From assembly GCA_014529385.2 (NCBI GenBank), contig CM043966.1:91742587-91806586 (forward strand): DNA of 64,000 nucleotides. The letters are read 5' to 3'. The position numbers were made by a program, and so were the translations under genes. This stretch comes from Adiantum capillus-veneris (Eukaryota > Streptophyta > Polypodiopsida > Polypodiales > Pteridaceae). The notes below the pieces were generated by a model that searched no databases, was not told the DNA's origin, and worked only from the letters and a program-made list of their open reading frames with translations. Of this stretch, positions 1 through 13,700 are shown piece after piece; position 1 is the stretch's first letter; each line of letters starts with the position of its first letter.

Positions 1-806
1 CTAAACACTTGATCACATTTGTGCTACTAAAAAAATCAAGCCATTCAGATGTGGAATGGTCTATTTTATGAGTCTAATTCTGTTTTACCATATGTATTTT
101 GGTGGTAAGCACAATCCCATGACCTCGTGATGCAAAAGGATGGCAAAGAGTTGAAACGGATGGGCGTTTGGTGCTTGCAACTTGATTCTAATTTAGACCA
201 ACCTCGTCCAAGGTGTATGAGCTATCCACAATGCTTGCACACATATCTCTAACATGAGAGTATTCCATGCCATAAACTGTCACATCGCCTCCCTTATCCA
301 AGTTTACTTTGCGTGGTCCGAGCTTCCTTTTGCCTATATCAAGCAATTGTGCATATAGCTAGTTCACATGGACGTCTAGTTGCAAACATGTTCGCAACCA
401 GTTGAGATTTCTTCAAGTTCACATGAAAAGGTTCCACAAAATTTCTACGCGCTGGTTGCAAACTGGTTGCGAGCCCACTCCATGCTATGGGGGAGGAGCG
501 ACACGACAACTGCCAAAAAGGACAAGCGCAACGCAACACGATTCTTGGCGCTTATTGTCACCGGCATTCAAAAGAAGTGTTGCGCAGTTAAATGCTGCTA
601 AAAAAGACTAGCCGGGCATTGCCCACGGGAACTCAAACAGGGTTGGTTACTGATTGCCAACCTGTTGCAAACCTGGTGCTCACGTGAACCGGCTCATATA
701 TCTTAATTTGTGAGGGAGTTTCCCCATAGTGGATCCCATCTCATGGGCTTCATTAAACACCCTCCGATTCTTAGGCATATTTATGCTTCCAATATTTGAT
801 TACATC
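1..806. other. 5' flanking DNA, no gene recognised
   Basis: No convincing coding sequence or RNA gene was seen. Around 380-530 and 640-700 variants of GTTGCAAAC and GGTTGC recur in both orientations, which could be the edge of a degraded transposon. No termini or target duplication could be defined. Confidence 0.4.
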
Positions 807-906
807 TAAACTAACATAATATGGAGGAAGGGGGAGCCCTTTACACCTGTCAAAATCTGCAGTATGAAAGCTAAACTCCAAAACTAAGAGAAGCCGCTGT
901 GCACAC

Positions 907-910
<4 letters not shown>

Positions 911-964
<54 letters not shown>
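911..964. repeat. (GA)n microsatellite
   Basis: About 27 GA units lie inside the upstream copy of the duplicated TatD promoter block. The other copy has only a short, interrupted GA-rich stretch at the equivalent place. Confidence 0.95.
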
Positions 965-969
<5 letters not shown>

Positions 970-1077
970 GCCGCCAAAGGTGGCCGACCGTACTAGTATC
1001 TAATAAGGAAAAGGATGAAGAAATGTCATGCAATTGAAATCAGAACTGTAATTGTTGGACTTGTGTAGGCCTCCATC

Positions 1078-1099
1078 ATGACACAACTCAAGCTGATCG
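1078..1099 (+). other. Duplicate (alternative) first exon of the TatD gene
   Basis: ATG plus six codons and one base read MTQLKLI and are followed by GT at 1100. It is the tandem copy of exon 1 at 1743-1764, which reads MTTLRLI. The phase and donor match, so splicing to the acceptor at 1859 would give a protein differing only in residues 3 and 5. Whether it is used cannot be told from the sequence. Confidence 0.6.
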
Positions 1100-1742
1100 G
1101 TTCGTTTTTGTGTCTATCTAAACTAACATAATATGGCGGAAGGAGGAGCCCTTTACACGTGTCAAAATCTGCTATATGAAAGCTAAACTCCAAAACTAAG
1201 AGAAGCCCCTGTGCACACGATACAGAGGGGAAGAGAGAGATGTGAAGCGCACATGACGCGTTCAGGGCGACGTCCGGTGAGAGCAGACACCGTCGCCACC
1301 GATCTCGAGTTTGCGCACACGATAGGCGTTGGTCAACGACCGTTCACTCCAGCTGGCACTGACAGGCTTGGTGCAAAGAGGGAAGAGCTCAGTCATCTCC
1401 ACGCAAGCAGTTCGCAGCTTTTGTAGGGCAGCCATGAGTTCAGTGCTCTTCTTGCGTTGCGAACGTCGCCCATCGTAGTGAACGTGATGAAGGGGGGGCC
1501 TTTCATTGCGGTACTACCAACGTCGCAACCGTTCCCTATGTGCAGGGGCGTGGGGGGGCCAAGCTGAGGTGGCTGCTCTTTTTTGCCGAATGCTTCAACG
1601 ACCGCCTGCATGTGCGCACCATAAGAGAGAGGGGCCGCCAAAGGCGACCGACCTTACTAGTATCTAACAAGGAAAAGAATGAAGAAATGTCATGCAATTG
1701 AAATCAGAACTGTAATTGTTGGGACTTGTGTAGGCCTCCATC

Positions 1743-4700
1743 ATGACAACTCTCAGGCTGATCGGTTCGTTTTCGTGTCTACCCAAGTGTCTTCCTTGCT
1801 TAGCCTTCTTTGCAGGCAGTCTCCTAATAGTTTTTTCTTCCTCGACTGACTGTGGGCAGACGTCGGAGCCAATCTCACAGGTAAACCTCAACCTTCAACA
1901 CGAGCTTCGAGTACTCTTAAAGGACCGCAATGCCATCTCTGTCGTCTGCTTGTAGATGGAATGTTCAAAGGGATTTACAATGGCAAGCGCTACCATGCTT
2001 CGGACTTGCGTGCTGTCCTCGAGAGGGCTTGGAACTCAGGCATCGATCGCATCATTGTAAGTAACCTGCTTTGAACACATGTATGTATGTTCGTGTCTTC
2101 TCGTAGTTGATCACAAGTTGCCTTTACTGATTAAGGTCAAGGGTTTTAGAGGGATGCTTACATTCATAAGCTCTGACCTGTTAATGCCGAAAAACACACA
2201 CATTGCATTGTGTTTGGGAATGCCATTGCCATAGTTGTGTCTCCTTATTGGTACAAGATCAAAACATTGATGAGCTTCCCGTATGGGCACATTACCAAAT
2301 GAGTTTAAGCCAGACTGGAGTTACAGAATGTGAAGGTTTACATAGTTAATGGTGACTGCAGTAGGACAATTTTGGTCATGGTCTATCATGTGAATTGCAA
2401 AGGGATCCTTCATCTTTCGATATGTTCATATTTACACTTTTAACTTGCAGGTCACTGGGGGTTCACTGGAAGAGTCGAGAGAGGCCTTGTGTCTTGCTGA
2501 AACAGACGGTAAGCAGGAATTTCTTGTAAGTCTTGTGTTTCTTCTTCTATGCTTGATGTCGGGATCTGATCGAAGCAGAGAGTAAGATTGTGATGCAGGC
2601 CGCTTGTTTTGTACAGTGGGAGTTCACCCAACCCGATGCTCGGTCAAACTCATCCCACCTTTTTTCTTTATTAGCTTGTATAGTGCCATGGTGATTGAAA
2701 TGTCCTTTTGTACAGGAATTTGAAGCTAGTGGGAACTCAGAGAAGCATCTAGAGGATCTTTTAGAACTAGCAAAGGAAGGGGTTGCCAAGGGCAAGGTGT
2801 GCTTTTGTCCAGGATAAGTTTTTCCATACTAGATTGATAATTGTTAATCAAATGTCCAAGGAATGATGAAGGTAACACAAATTGTCATAGTAATTCTTTT
2901 TGGGTATAAATTTACTTTTAAGTCGTATGCAGTTGAAAATTGTTGCCTCTTTAGACTATTTGGATGTGAAGAAACTCTCTGGTGTTGCAAACGGTAACCG
3001 GATAGTACTACTAGCCGGGCAGTAGAAGATAGACAACTTTACTTTTTGGCACATAGAGGGAGAGAGAGTGTGTGTTCAGTCATAGCTTAACATTGAACTT
3101 TTTAAATGACAATGAAAAGAAAAATCAACATTGGAGTCTTTAACAAAACAGATTGAGGATTTGAGACTTCAACATCAGGATCATGACACCGTGTATCAAA
3201 CTCTTTTGTTGAAAGAAGGTTTACATCGGGATCGGTAGTTCCGGAGGATGAAGAATCCTTGACCACATGATACACACCAATATAGTATGAGATGCATAAT
3301 CTACTATCAGAGAAGTTGTCTTGCTATAGAACCACAGCATGTGCAATCATGTCTACATGCTGCAAACTCATAACACAGAAGTCCAAGACTTCATGGTAGT
3401 GTTGAATGCGAAGGTCGACTTGTGGCATGACCTGAGTCCATTGATTTTGTGTAGCAGATTGAGTAGGGTCGGTCTATGGAAACAGTTATGGGCTTAAGAT
3501 AGCGGGCCACACGAGAGATAAAATTATGAGTAGAGCCATTGTCAAATGAAACAACTACGATTTGGCCGCGAGGAAGTGCAGTGTGTGTGCAGAGAGGGGT
3601 GGCAAAAGCCAGCAGGAGAGGAAGCGCTAGCAGAACGATGAGGGAGAGAGAGAGGGCTCACGTTTTTGGGGAAAACTCACTTATAAAACTCAATAAGTGA
3701 GTTTTGGGTTTTCCCACTTTTATTATAAGTGACCTTTAAAAAATGTGTACAGGTTCAATATGAGCCTGGACAAAGTATAAAAATGTACAAAAAGGGGTTA
3801 TTTAGGCCTTTAACCCAACACCCCGGCCTATGGAGTACGAACAAATGGAGATGCAACGTCAACATCAAGTTGATGCTTATGCAAAGTAGATGCTTGAGTA
3901 TTCAAAGGATCCCCACTCCAAGTCAAGATTCTACCGCGACATGACAGGAATTCACTTTAAAACACTTCACAATTTGATTCGACACCGGCCCGGTGGAGTT
4001 CTGTGCCAAGAGATATTGGCCCCAAAGATTGGCGCCCCTTCCGGTATTTCTTTTTGTATTAAATCTGTTGCACAAAGTACAAGGGAGTGGGTGGGTCCAC
4101 TTTCAGACTCTTGCGTCCAGATGCTCTTAGAAGTGAGAGCCCATGCCACACTTATAAAGGTTTACAAGGGATGCCAAAAGTAGAGCCCCAAAAGTTGAAA
4201 ACCAAAGCATTAAAAAATAAAGCAATTTTGACTCTCCAGCCTTGCTTGATAATTAAAGCAAGTTCCAAAAGCTGCCAATAAACTTTGCGTAGGAAAAAGC
4301 AGCCCAAATTTTCGTACGCTCTACCACGTCAGCACCTGCTTTTTCCGCCGGACTTTCCGCCGTAATTTACGGGTCTGCGACGTCAACTTTTCAGCACGTG
4401 TTACGGGATTCTACAGGTGTGTGTGTAGTGCTGGCCATTCTGCTGCACATTCTAGGGGTGTATCGGGTCATGCCACGTCACGGATTTGTGATAGGGTTGC
4501 AGGGAAATGACACAACTTGGAGAAGACGAAGGAAGCTCAAGGCACACAACAAACAGAAGTATTACTTAGTATGCAATGGAAGATAAGATAGCCCTAGAGT
4601 GATGGGCATATTTACAATGCACGGGGAAAAAAACCTTCTAGTGAGGGAAAAAATGCCCTGGCGGTCCTAAGTGTGTTCACACACATCACTACCACATGTA

Positions 4701-7700
4701 TATGGTAACAAAGATTTGGATGGCTGATGAGCTTGCCCCAAGTTCCAACACACTTGAAGAGCAGAAAACAAGCACTTGCAAAAGCATATGAAGCACGAAA
4801 ACAAGGTAAGTGGGCTGTCTATAGGTGAGGTAGAGCCATATTCGAGGATTTTTGGATGTCAACAAAAGTGGACACCATACATACTTGAGCTTAATCAAGG
4901 TTTATAATATCCAATAGGGACCAAGTTCTCTCTTTTTTTAAGTTTTGTGCATTTGGCTCCTCAAAGTGGAAATGTGCCAAAATGGATGCCACATAGGTCG
5001 ATTTCAGTCCCTACAGAACGTAATAAAGCTTCTTGTTTGCTGAGCCCCTGCCCCCCCCTTTTGCAAGTCCTCAAATATGCTTGCTTTCTTTCATTCTTCC
5101 TTTCTCTCTCACACCCTCTCTTGTCGTCCTGCGTTTGTCTCATCTCTCTCTTTCTCTGTTGTGCTGATAAGAGCTTGTCATCTTGAGTTGTCCTCTGACA
5201 GCCTACAAAATATGGACACTTGAACATACATGTGTCCATGCTCACATACATTCTGAGCTACATAGATAGACACACATGCAAAAGTTTGATTTCCAACGTT
5301 TTTGTGTGTATGTAGATGCTTTTAGTAGTGGAGAAAACTGATTCTGATTATTGCTTTTAAAATTTCATTGTCTTGTATTGAAATGTATCATTTATAATTT
5401 TACTTTTTTTAGGTAGTTGCTATAGGAGAATGTGGGCTAGATTATGATCGCCTTCAGTTTTGTCCAGCGGCTATTCAACAAAGGTATGTTTTCTGTTCCT
5501 GGAACATTGCATGTCACAAATGCTCGGATTCCGTTTGGACCCGATTTTTAAAACTAAAATGTTGGTTTCTTAACTTCAAGCTTTTAAACAATCTGAAGTC
5601 TGGTTTGCTCTAGACATTGAATTTTTCACGTCTTGACTGGAGAGTCAAGATTTGACCAACAAATGTGAGATCTTATACACATAAATGATTGAAATCAACT
5701 GCTGTTGCCTGTCTCTTTCAGAATTGAACAACAATAGTCACAAGTCTTCACTTAGGACATTGTTCATAAAGACATTGGCATTGTAAGAAGTTTTAGAATC
5801 GAACGACAGTGGTCTCACACAGGGTTTCTTAAGAGAGAAGAAAATCACGGAAGAAAGAAAAAACAGTCCTTAGATTCTATAAGGAGAACTTTACTTTGTT
5901 CTTAAGAGAGAAAACAATAAACTCAGGTTTAGTTTCTGAAATCTTGTCCACGCACTTGTTGATAGTCACAAATGGTGCACATGGTCCATGCCTTTGGTAG
6001 GCCCTCTGCAAGTGCTCTCTTAAAGATAATTGCAATAAGGGGGGACAGATACTTTGGTAGGCCCTCTGCGAGTGCTTTATTAAAGATATGTGCCATAAGG
6101 GGTGTGTGTGTGTGGGGGGGGGGGGTGGTATCCATTGCCGTTGAGATGCTCACTCTGCATACTTCTGTGATCGACTGAATCGCTCGTGCTGTAGGCGTTG
6201 TATGGCTATGGATGAGGTGAAAGTAGGAGGTGTGGTTGGATGTAACTAGGGGTTGTGGTATCGGTGGTGTAATATCCCAGAGCATCTTTGCAAAATCACG
6301 CCCTCTGGGGATTCTTAATGGGAGTGAGCTCTCTAAAAAGGTGCACACTGTGGCTGTACCCCTGCTCCGAGTTAGTAGTATTACAAGTTTAACTCTTGGG
6401 CCTCCTCAAAAGCCTGCCTTCTACAAGGTTTGAAGGTTGCATTTCTAGACACCAAGATGGTGCAGTTAGTGTGAATCAGGATTCAGACCCTTAGGTTAGA
6501 GTGGCTATGAAGTCCTGTTTATAGGACCCTAGGCTCACTCATAAGCTATCGTTTGTGATTGGACTTTAGACCCTTGGTAGTGCTTGCCTAGATGCCCAGG
6601 CTAGGGTGCCAGTGTAATAGACTTGGACACTCCAAGTCAAGAATCAACCGCGACAACACCAAATAACCACTTCAAAACAATTCACAAATCACAATAGATT
6701 TGCGCTGGCCCGGCGGAGTTCCGTGCCTAGAGATATTGGCCCCAAAGACTGGCACCCCTTTCGGTATTTCTTTTTGTATTAATCAATCATCAAAGTATAA
6801 GAGAGCGGTTAGGGTTTCACTCTCAGACTCTGCGTCCAGATGCTCTGAGAAGTGAGGCCCTCACCACTAATTTAAAGGTTACAAGGGATGCCCAAAAGCA
6901 GAGCCCCAAAAGCTTGAAAGCAAAAGCAGATTCTCTCTCTCTCTCAATGAGAGTCAGTGAAAAGCAAGTTCTCTTTTGCTCTTTCTTTCTCCCAAATCAA
7001 AGCGAAAAGCTGAGATTTGCGTCTTTTAAAAAAATAAAATAAAATAATATTCCGCCTCCGCGATTTCCGGTAATTAGGGTTTCTGGCAGAAATTAGGGTT
7101 TGCAGGAATTTTAGGGTTTTTGGCAGAAATTAGGGTTTTTGTTGTATGCCACGTCATCACTTTGTGACATACCCCCCTCTTGAAAGCATTGTAATCGACC
7201 GCGATTACGCCTGCAAAACCGACAAAAGCCATAAACTGTCTTAGCAGACACTGACTGTTAGTACCTACGTACTAGGAACACACATCTAGCACATGTACAA
7301 AATCGACAGTCACATCACACGACATCACAGGACATCACCAGACATCACAGGACATCACATGACATTCAACATTCATTCGGATCTTAGACCATGATTTATC
7401 GGCAATGTAGCTAGCAATCACATCTAGGTCCAATCGGGATCTCATCGATGTCCGATTGACTAACCCCTATTGCAACCATGTCTATTCGAGATCAAGTAGA
7501 CCAAAATGCTGCAGTCATTTCGTCTATCAGTTCCTGCACTCACAAGAAGTCAAGAACAAATCAGTATCATAATCAGGAATTCCATTTCATAAAGTCATCC
7601 AGCAGAATACTGTCAGTTCTCAGTATCCCTGAAGCTCAAAGAGACATCAGTGACTTTAGTATCAAAATCGAGGCATCTGTTGACAAAGGAGTGGAGTAAC

Positions 7701-10700
7701 TCCCCTCTTGTGCATCCCACTGCACCAGATCTCCGGCCAAGCTGAGTTCTGGGTTCCGTTTGGAGTAGACTATGCTAAACCAAAACATCGAGGTAAAGTT
7801 TCACAATCCGAGGAGTATCTGCTAGGTCCTCCTCCTCCATCCACTTCGCATCAAATGCAGGAAAGTTCTTGAACTAAACCAAGAACCGCCTTCAGACTTT
7901 ACCTTTCTTCGTATCATTATGTGCCAAAATCTGTTCAGGAACAAGGATCTCCTCGTTTTCTTCCACTGCGGGTTGCTCATCAGGCTCCCCATCATCAGGC
8001 ACATCATCCTTAACAGGGTTCAAGAGACTCACATGCAATGCATTATGAATCCTCCAAGTATCTGGCAGTTTCAATCGGAAGGAGACATCATTTATCTTTT
8101 CAGTTATTTGGAAAGGTCCGTAGTATCGCATACTAAGCTTTGGAAAAAGCCTCTCCTTTCCCTTTTTCTTTCTTAGGAGTGCCTTTTCAAAAGTAAGAGC
8201 ACCCAATCATCCTCCTTCAATTTCAAGTCGCGATGATCGCGATCCGCTGCCTTTTTGTCACAAAAATACGGAAGCGTAAACTGACGTTTAATTGCACTTT
8301 AAATACTCAAGAGAATTAGAGGGAGCGAGAAAACTTGACACTTCATTGGGGACCAGAAGATGGGCTGGTCCCCCCCCATAAAGAGAATATCTTTATTACT
8401 AAGGGAGAATCTTTACAAGCACAGGAACGGGGCATACGCCCGTCCTCTATTCTTTCTTCTGTTCTGTTCTGACTACTGACTGAGAAAGTGTTTCCACTTT
8501 CTTTCTGCTTAGGGGATTTCCCATCTTCTGCGAGACTCGTTGGAAGCTCTCGAAAAGAGAGTCTATCTTCCAAAACAGCTCATCGGAAGCTCTCACAGAG
8601 GAGAGTCCATCTTCTGTTATGTATTGCCTTCATGCTCATTCATTCATGCATCGAACACAAAAGAGAAAACAGGCAAAATGCACACGCACATGCTTGCTGT
8701 AATTTTCTGTACATAACCTGAAATTCTTACCTGTGCACACCCCTACGCCGAAACAGAGGTCTTCTTCGCGATGGAATCGCGCCAAACTTGGTGTAGACTT
8801 AGGATAAGGAAAGAGAAGAGAATTTCTATGGCTGATTTGCTGAAAACAGCCCTAATCGAGGTGATTAAGGGCTGAAAACAGAGAATTACAGCAGCCGCAC
8901 TCTGCTAAGAGAGCGTCTACGGCAGCTTCTCGCGATGAAACTTCACCAGAAGGTGTCTATGACTGTGAGATCCCTTGTTCTTGACAATGGGAGCACAAGG
9001 CTACCACATATGTCGCAAGGGGCTGCTCTCAAGCTTCAATGGAGGGCTCCACCGCGTAGAGCACGCTCACATTAGGGGGGGTAGGTGCACTGCCAGCCCT
9101 GAAAATGGGGGAGGGGGGCTCCTAAATAGCCATCAGGGAGAGGGGGCGCTAGGAAGAGAGAGAGGGTGAGAGAGAGAGAGAATTAGTTTGCATTGGTAAG
9201 TGTGTCACTTGGCACACTTACTTTAAAAACTTAAAAACCATTCAACTTTTGACTTTAAAAACTTCTAGCTCATTAATTAAAAATGTGCAACTGACTAACA
9301 ACTGCTACCAATGATTCTTTTATGAGAACACCAAAAGTCTGCCGACGCAATGCCGCACGGGCACTGCACCGCCTTTACCTGTTCACACTTGTCCGGCCGC
9401 CCGCCCGGGCACGGACCGTTAAATTTAATTTCACGAAACTTACCCTAAGGCTTTATTAGCTTTATTAGCTTTATTAGCCTTAGGGTCACTGTTCTAAGGA
9501 CCCCATCTCATTCATGTGCTTGTACTGACGCGCGTATTTTTCCCGAGCCTAAAATCTGAGGCTACTGCTTACCCCTTTCTGAAGACCCGATTTCCCAATC
9601 ACTAGGGCTTCAGGGTAATTTCTGCTAAGGTCCCTCTGAGGTGTTCTAGCCCGCATTTAGGCTCACCTGAGGCCTTAGAACTGCTAGGTCTATTCTGGTG
9701 TGCACACAACTAATTAGATAATTCTTTTCTCGTAAATAAATTAATTATTTACAAAGTCTGACTTAGTTACATCCCTCTTGGTTCTAAACAGTTGACCTCA
9801 ACTGTAGAGCGTCAACATAACTGTGCAAGATGTCAGGGTAGTCCTTGAGATCGGACTCAGTCATCCACTTTGCATCTAAAGGAGTGTAATTCTTGAACTT
9901 GACTTAATACTTTCGATGTAGACTCCCCGACTTGAGTTGTCTCTCCGAGTGGTGTATTATCTGTTCAGGTTGAAGGATTTCCTCAGTCTCTTCGACTTCT
10001 GGAGGATCTTCTTGTACTGGCGCCACTGGAGGAGGTCCAACATATGGTCGGAGGAGACTGACATCAAAAGCATTGTGGATGCGCCAGTGAGAAGGCAAAT
10101 CCAATCTGAAAGTCACATCATTGACTTTATCTGTAATTTTGAAAGGGCCGTAGAATCTATGGGAAAGTTTGACAACTTTCCCTTTGCCGACCCGCTTTTT
10201 CAATCTAGCTTTCTCAAACCGAAGCAGGACATATTGTCCTTTTTCAAGATTGAGATTCCTTCTTTGCTTGTCTGCTTTTCTCTTCTGTTGCTCTTGAGTG
10301 CGAAGAATCGCTTGCTTTACTTGTTGATGGGCAATATCAATATTGCGCACAAATTCATCTGCGGCGAAGATGTTTTCTTTGGTCACCATAATAGGAAGTA
10401 AGAGTGGCTTCCCGTAAATAATTTCGAAGGGGGCTTTACCAGCTGAGGAATGTATGGTATTATTATACGCAAACTCAACTATTGGTAAGTACTGTTCCCA
10501 TTCAGATTGTCGTTCCGAAACATAGCACTTGAGGAGATCTAAAACAGTGGCATTAGCGATTTCGCTTTGACCATCTGTTTGAGGGTGATAAGCTGATGAA
10601 AAATCAAGCTTAGTTCCCAAGTTTTCAAACAATGCCTGCCAAAATAGACTAGTCATGCGGGGATCTCTATCACTGACAATAGTCTTTGGCAATCCATGGT

Positions 10701-13700
10701 GTTTAAAAATCTGAGCTAGAAATATTCTAGCCATGTGATCAGCTTTGATCGTCTTCTTTACTGGAAGAAAATGGGCTTGCTTACTGAATCTGTCTACTAT
10801 AGTCCAGATTGCATCATTTCCATTCTTGGATCGAGGGAGATCCGTAATAAAATCCATGGCAATACTTTCCCATGGCGTGTTAGACATAGGGAGCGGGTGA
10901 AGCTTCCCATAAACTTTATGTCTGTCATATTTCACTTTTTGGCATACTAAACACTCACGTACATGTTTTTCAATGTCCGCATGGAGTGTTGGCCAAAAGA
11001 AATACTTTTCGAGGGCATTAGTGGTGGAAGCAATTCCCCTATGCCCGGCATAAGGAGAATTATGTGCTTCATCCATCACCTTTGGTCGTAAAGGCTGAGC
11101 TATGCATATTGCTTGTTGACGATAGAGTGTATTATCCCTGATAGAATAAGGTGGCTTTGAGTGACCAGCTTGAAGATCTGCCCAAATTGTGGCGAAGTCT
11201 GGATCTTGAGGATACATCTCGCTGAGAGATTCTAGTTCCTCATGATAAATTGTTGTTAGTGCATTGATCTTTGGACGCCTGGAGAGAGCATCTGCAACTG
11301 CATTCTTTGTTCCAGAAGTGTGTAAAATCTGAAAATGAAACATTGAAAGAAAGTTGGCCCATCTCATCTGCTTTTCTGATAACTTTCTCTGTGTGAGAAA
11401 GTAGCGAAGACTTTGATGATCTGTCTTGATAATAAAATCAGCTCCTAATAGATAGTGTTTCCAAATGGAAAGAGCATGAATTACTGCCATTAGCTCTTTT
11501 TCGTATATGGAGGCATGCAACTCTGCATCTTTAAGGCGCCGACTTTCATAGGCTATCGCGTGACCCTCTTGGTTCAAAACTGCTCCTACACAATCTCCAG
11601 ATGCATCGCAGTATACCTCGAAAGGTTTGCGAAGATCAGGGACGGTAAGAACGGGTCCGTGACTGAGTAGATACTTAAGCTTTTCGAAAGCTTGTTTTTG
11701 TCCAGACCCCCAATAGAATGGAATCCGCTTCTTTGTCAGGCCATGGAGGGGACCTGCTATCGCGGCAAAAGCTCGAATGAAACACCGATAATAAGAACAG
11801 AGGCCAAGGAAACTTCGTACATCATGTACTGTAGTTGGCGTAGGCCATTCTACAACTGCTTGAATCTTATCAGGGTCCATTCTCACCTGGTTGTGAGATA
11901 CTATATGGCCCAAATAGTGGATTTCTTTTAGAAAGAACTCACTCTTCTTAGCATTCACTGTATTTGCGTAATTCTTCAAACACTAAGGCGAGATGCTTAT
12001 AGTGTTCGTCTTCCGTCTCTAAGAAGATTAAGACGTCATCAAAGAAAATGCCTGTAAAGCTTCTGTATGAGTGGAAGATTCTATCCATCATTCTGTTGAA
12101 TGTAGCTGGTGCATTAGTGAGTCCAAAAGGCATCACTAAGAATTCATACAACCCGAAGGTTGTTCTAAATGAAGTCTTATGCACATCCTGAGGAGCTATG
12201 CGGATTTGATGATAACCGCTCTTCAAGTCTATACGACTAAAGACACTGGCTCCTTGTAACTTATCAAGAATGTCGTCAATCCGAGGGATTGGAAATCGAT
12301 TCTTGATTGTGATCTTGTTTAGAGATCTATAGTCTATGCACATGCGGAATGTGCCATCCTTTTTTTGTACTAGCAAGACAGGTGAACAATATGGAGAAGT
12401 ACTAGGCCTTATTAAGCCCTTCTCCAAAAGTTCGTTAACCTGCTTGAGAATTTCCTCTTGCTGCATGAGACTAACTCGATAAGGGGGCTGATTTGGAGGA
12501 GAACTTCCTGGGATCAAATCAATTGTATGATCCTCAGGTCGCGAAGGTGGGAGTTCATTTGGAAGTTCATCTGCAAAACAATCTTTATATCTTTCTATTA
12601 ACTTAAGTCTTTTTTGCTCTAAAGAGGAAGAAAGTTGTGAAACAGACACATCTCTCTCTCTTGCAAAAATCAAGTACGCTGAAACACACTTTTTTATTTC
12701 TTTCTTGATGGCAATGTGGTTGGCGATAGGAATATGCCAATCACCTGCATCTGCAAGTACAAGATACTCCTTTCCTTTATGAGCAAAAGATAAGGTTTTC
12801 TGAACATAGTCAGGAATGGGATGCATCTTGTAGTGCCAAGGCATTCCCAAGATAACATCGCATCCTTCAAGTGAAGCTAGTAAGAAAGACTCTTGATCCT
12901 TGTAGTCGTCGACCTTTAGATTCAACTTCCCTATGATTGGAGTAGAGTTTGAGTTCTGCCCTTTGAAAGCTGATTGCGCTTGAACAGAGACTCCAAAACG
13001 ATTGGGCTGCAAGTTCAGGTCGTCAGCTAGCTGGGTAGAGATGAAGTTGTCTGTACTACCAGGGTCAAACAAAATAAGAGCCCGCTGGTTGTTGATACTA
13101 CCCCATGCTTTGAGAAGAGCTCTTTCTTTTCCATCCTTGGTTGTATTTCCCTGTACATCTGGGACTGCATTGGAAGAGGGTGGTTGTGGAGGTTTGGTTG
13201 GACAGTCACCCTTCATATGACCAACTTGTCCGCACTTGAAGCACAACATAGTCTTTTTCATCAAGTAGCCTTCCCGAAGGGAGTATCCAGCTACTGTCTC
13301 CCCATTCTGTATCCATGTGAAAATATCTGCAAAATCTGTATCTTTGGCATACTGATCGATCATATCCTCGAAGCTCCTATGATGTATCGCGGAAATAGCC
13401 AGAACCAACGGTTTCCGAGACAAAGCATTTGCCACCACATTCTTCTGTCCCTGCACATGGACAATCTGGAAGTGGAACTGTGACAAGATGTTCGCCCACC
13501 GCATCTGCTTTTCCGAAAGCTGCTTCTGTGACAAGATGTAGCGCAAACTCTGATGGTCTGTAAAGACAGTAAAATCCGCTCTGAGTAGGTAATGCCGCCA
13601 CTGAGTAAGAGCGTGGATAACCGCCAAAAGCTCTTTCCCATAGATCTGTGCTGTCATCTCCGGCCTAGAGAACAAACGGCTCTCGTAAGCTATGACATGG

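Larger units (their letters stand above)
807..1780 (+). repeat. Tandem duplication of the TatD gene promoter and first exon
   Basis: The block at 807-1107 recurs at 1117-1780. The left parts (807-910 and 1117-1220) and the right parts (968-1107 and 1632-1780) match with scattered substitutions. In copy 1 the parts are joined by a GA microsatellite (911-964). In copy 2 they are separated by about 400 bp of unrelated sequence. Each right part ends with a short exon starting ATGACA followed by an identical GT donor context. Copy 2 lies next to exon 2 of the TatD gene. The duplication therefore gives the gene two candidate promoters and first exons. Confidence 0.8.

Noticed and set aside
5929-6348. 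139-codon - strand frame in intron 7
   Set aside because: It spans a tandem duplication and a G run, with no domain; most likely chance.
7071-7141. Interstitial telomere repeats
   Set aside because: TTAGGGTTT motifs are separated by other sequence and recur identically in both LTRs, so they are part of the LTR.
9937-10401. 154-codon + strand frame
   Set aside because: It is the shadow of the element B integrase on the other strand.
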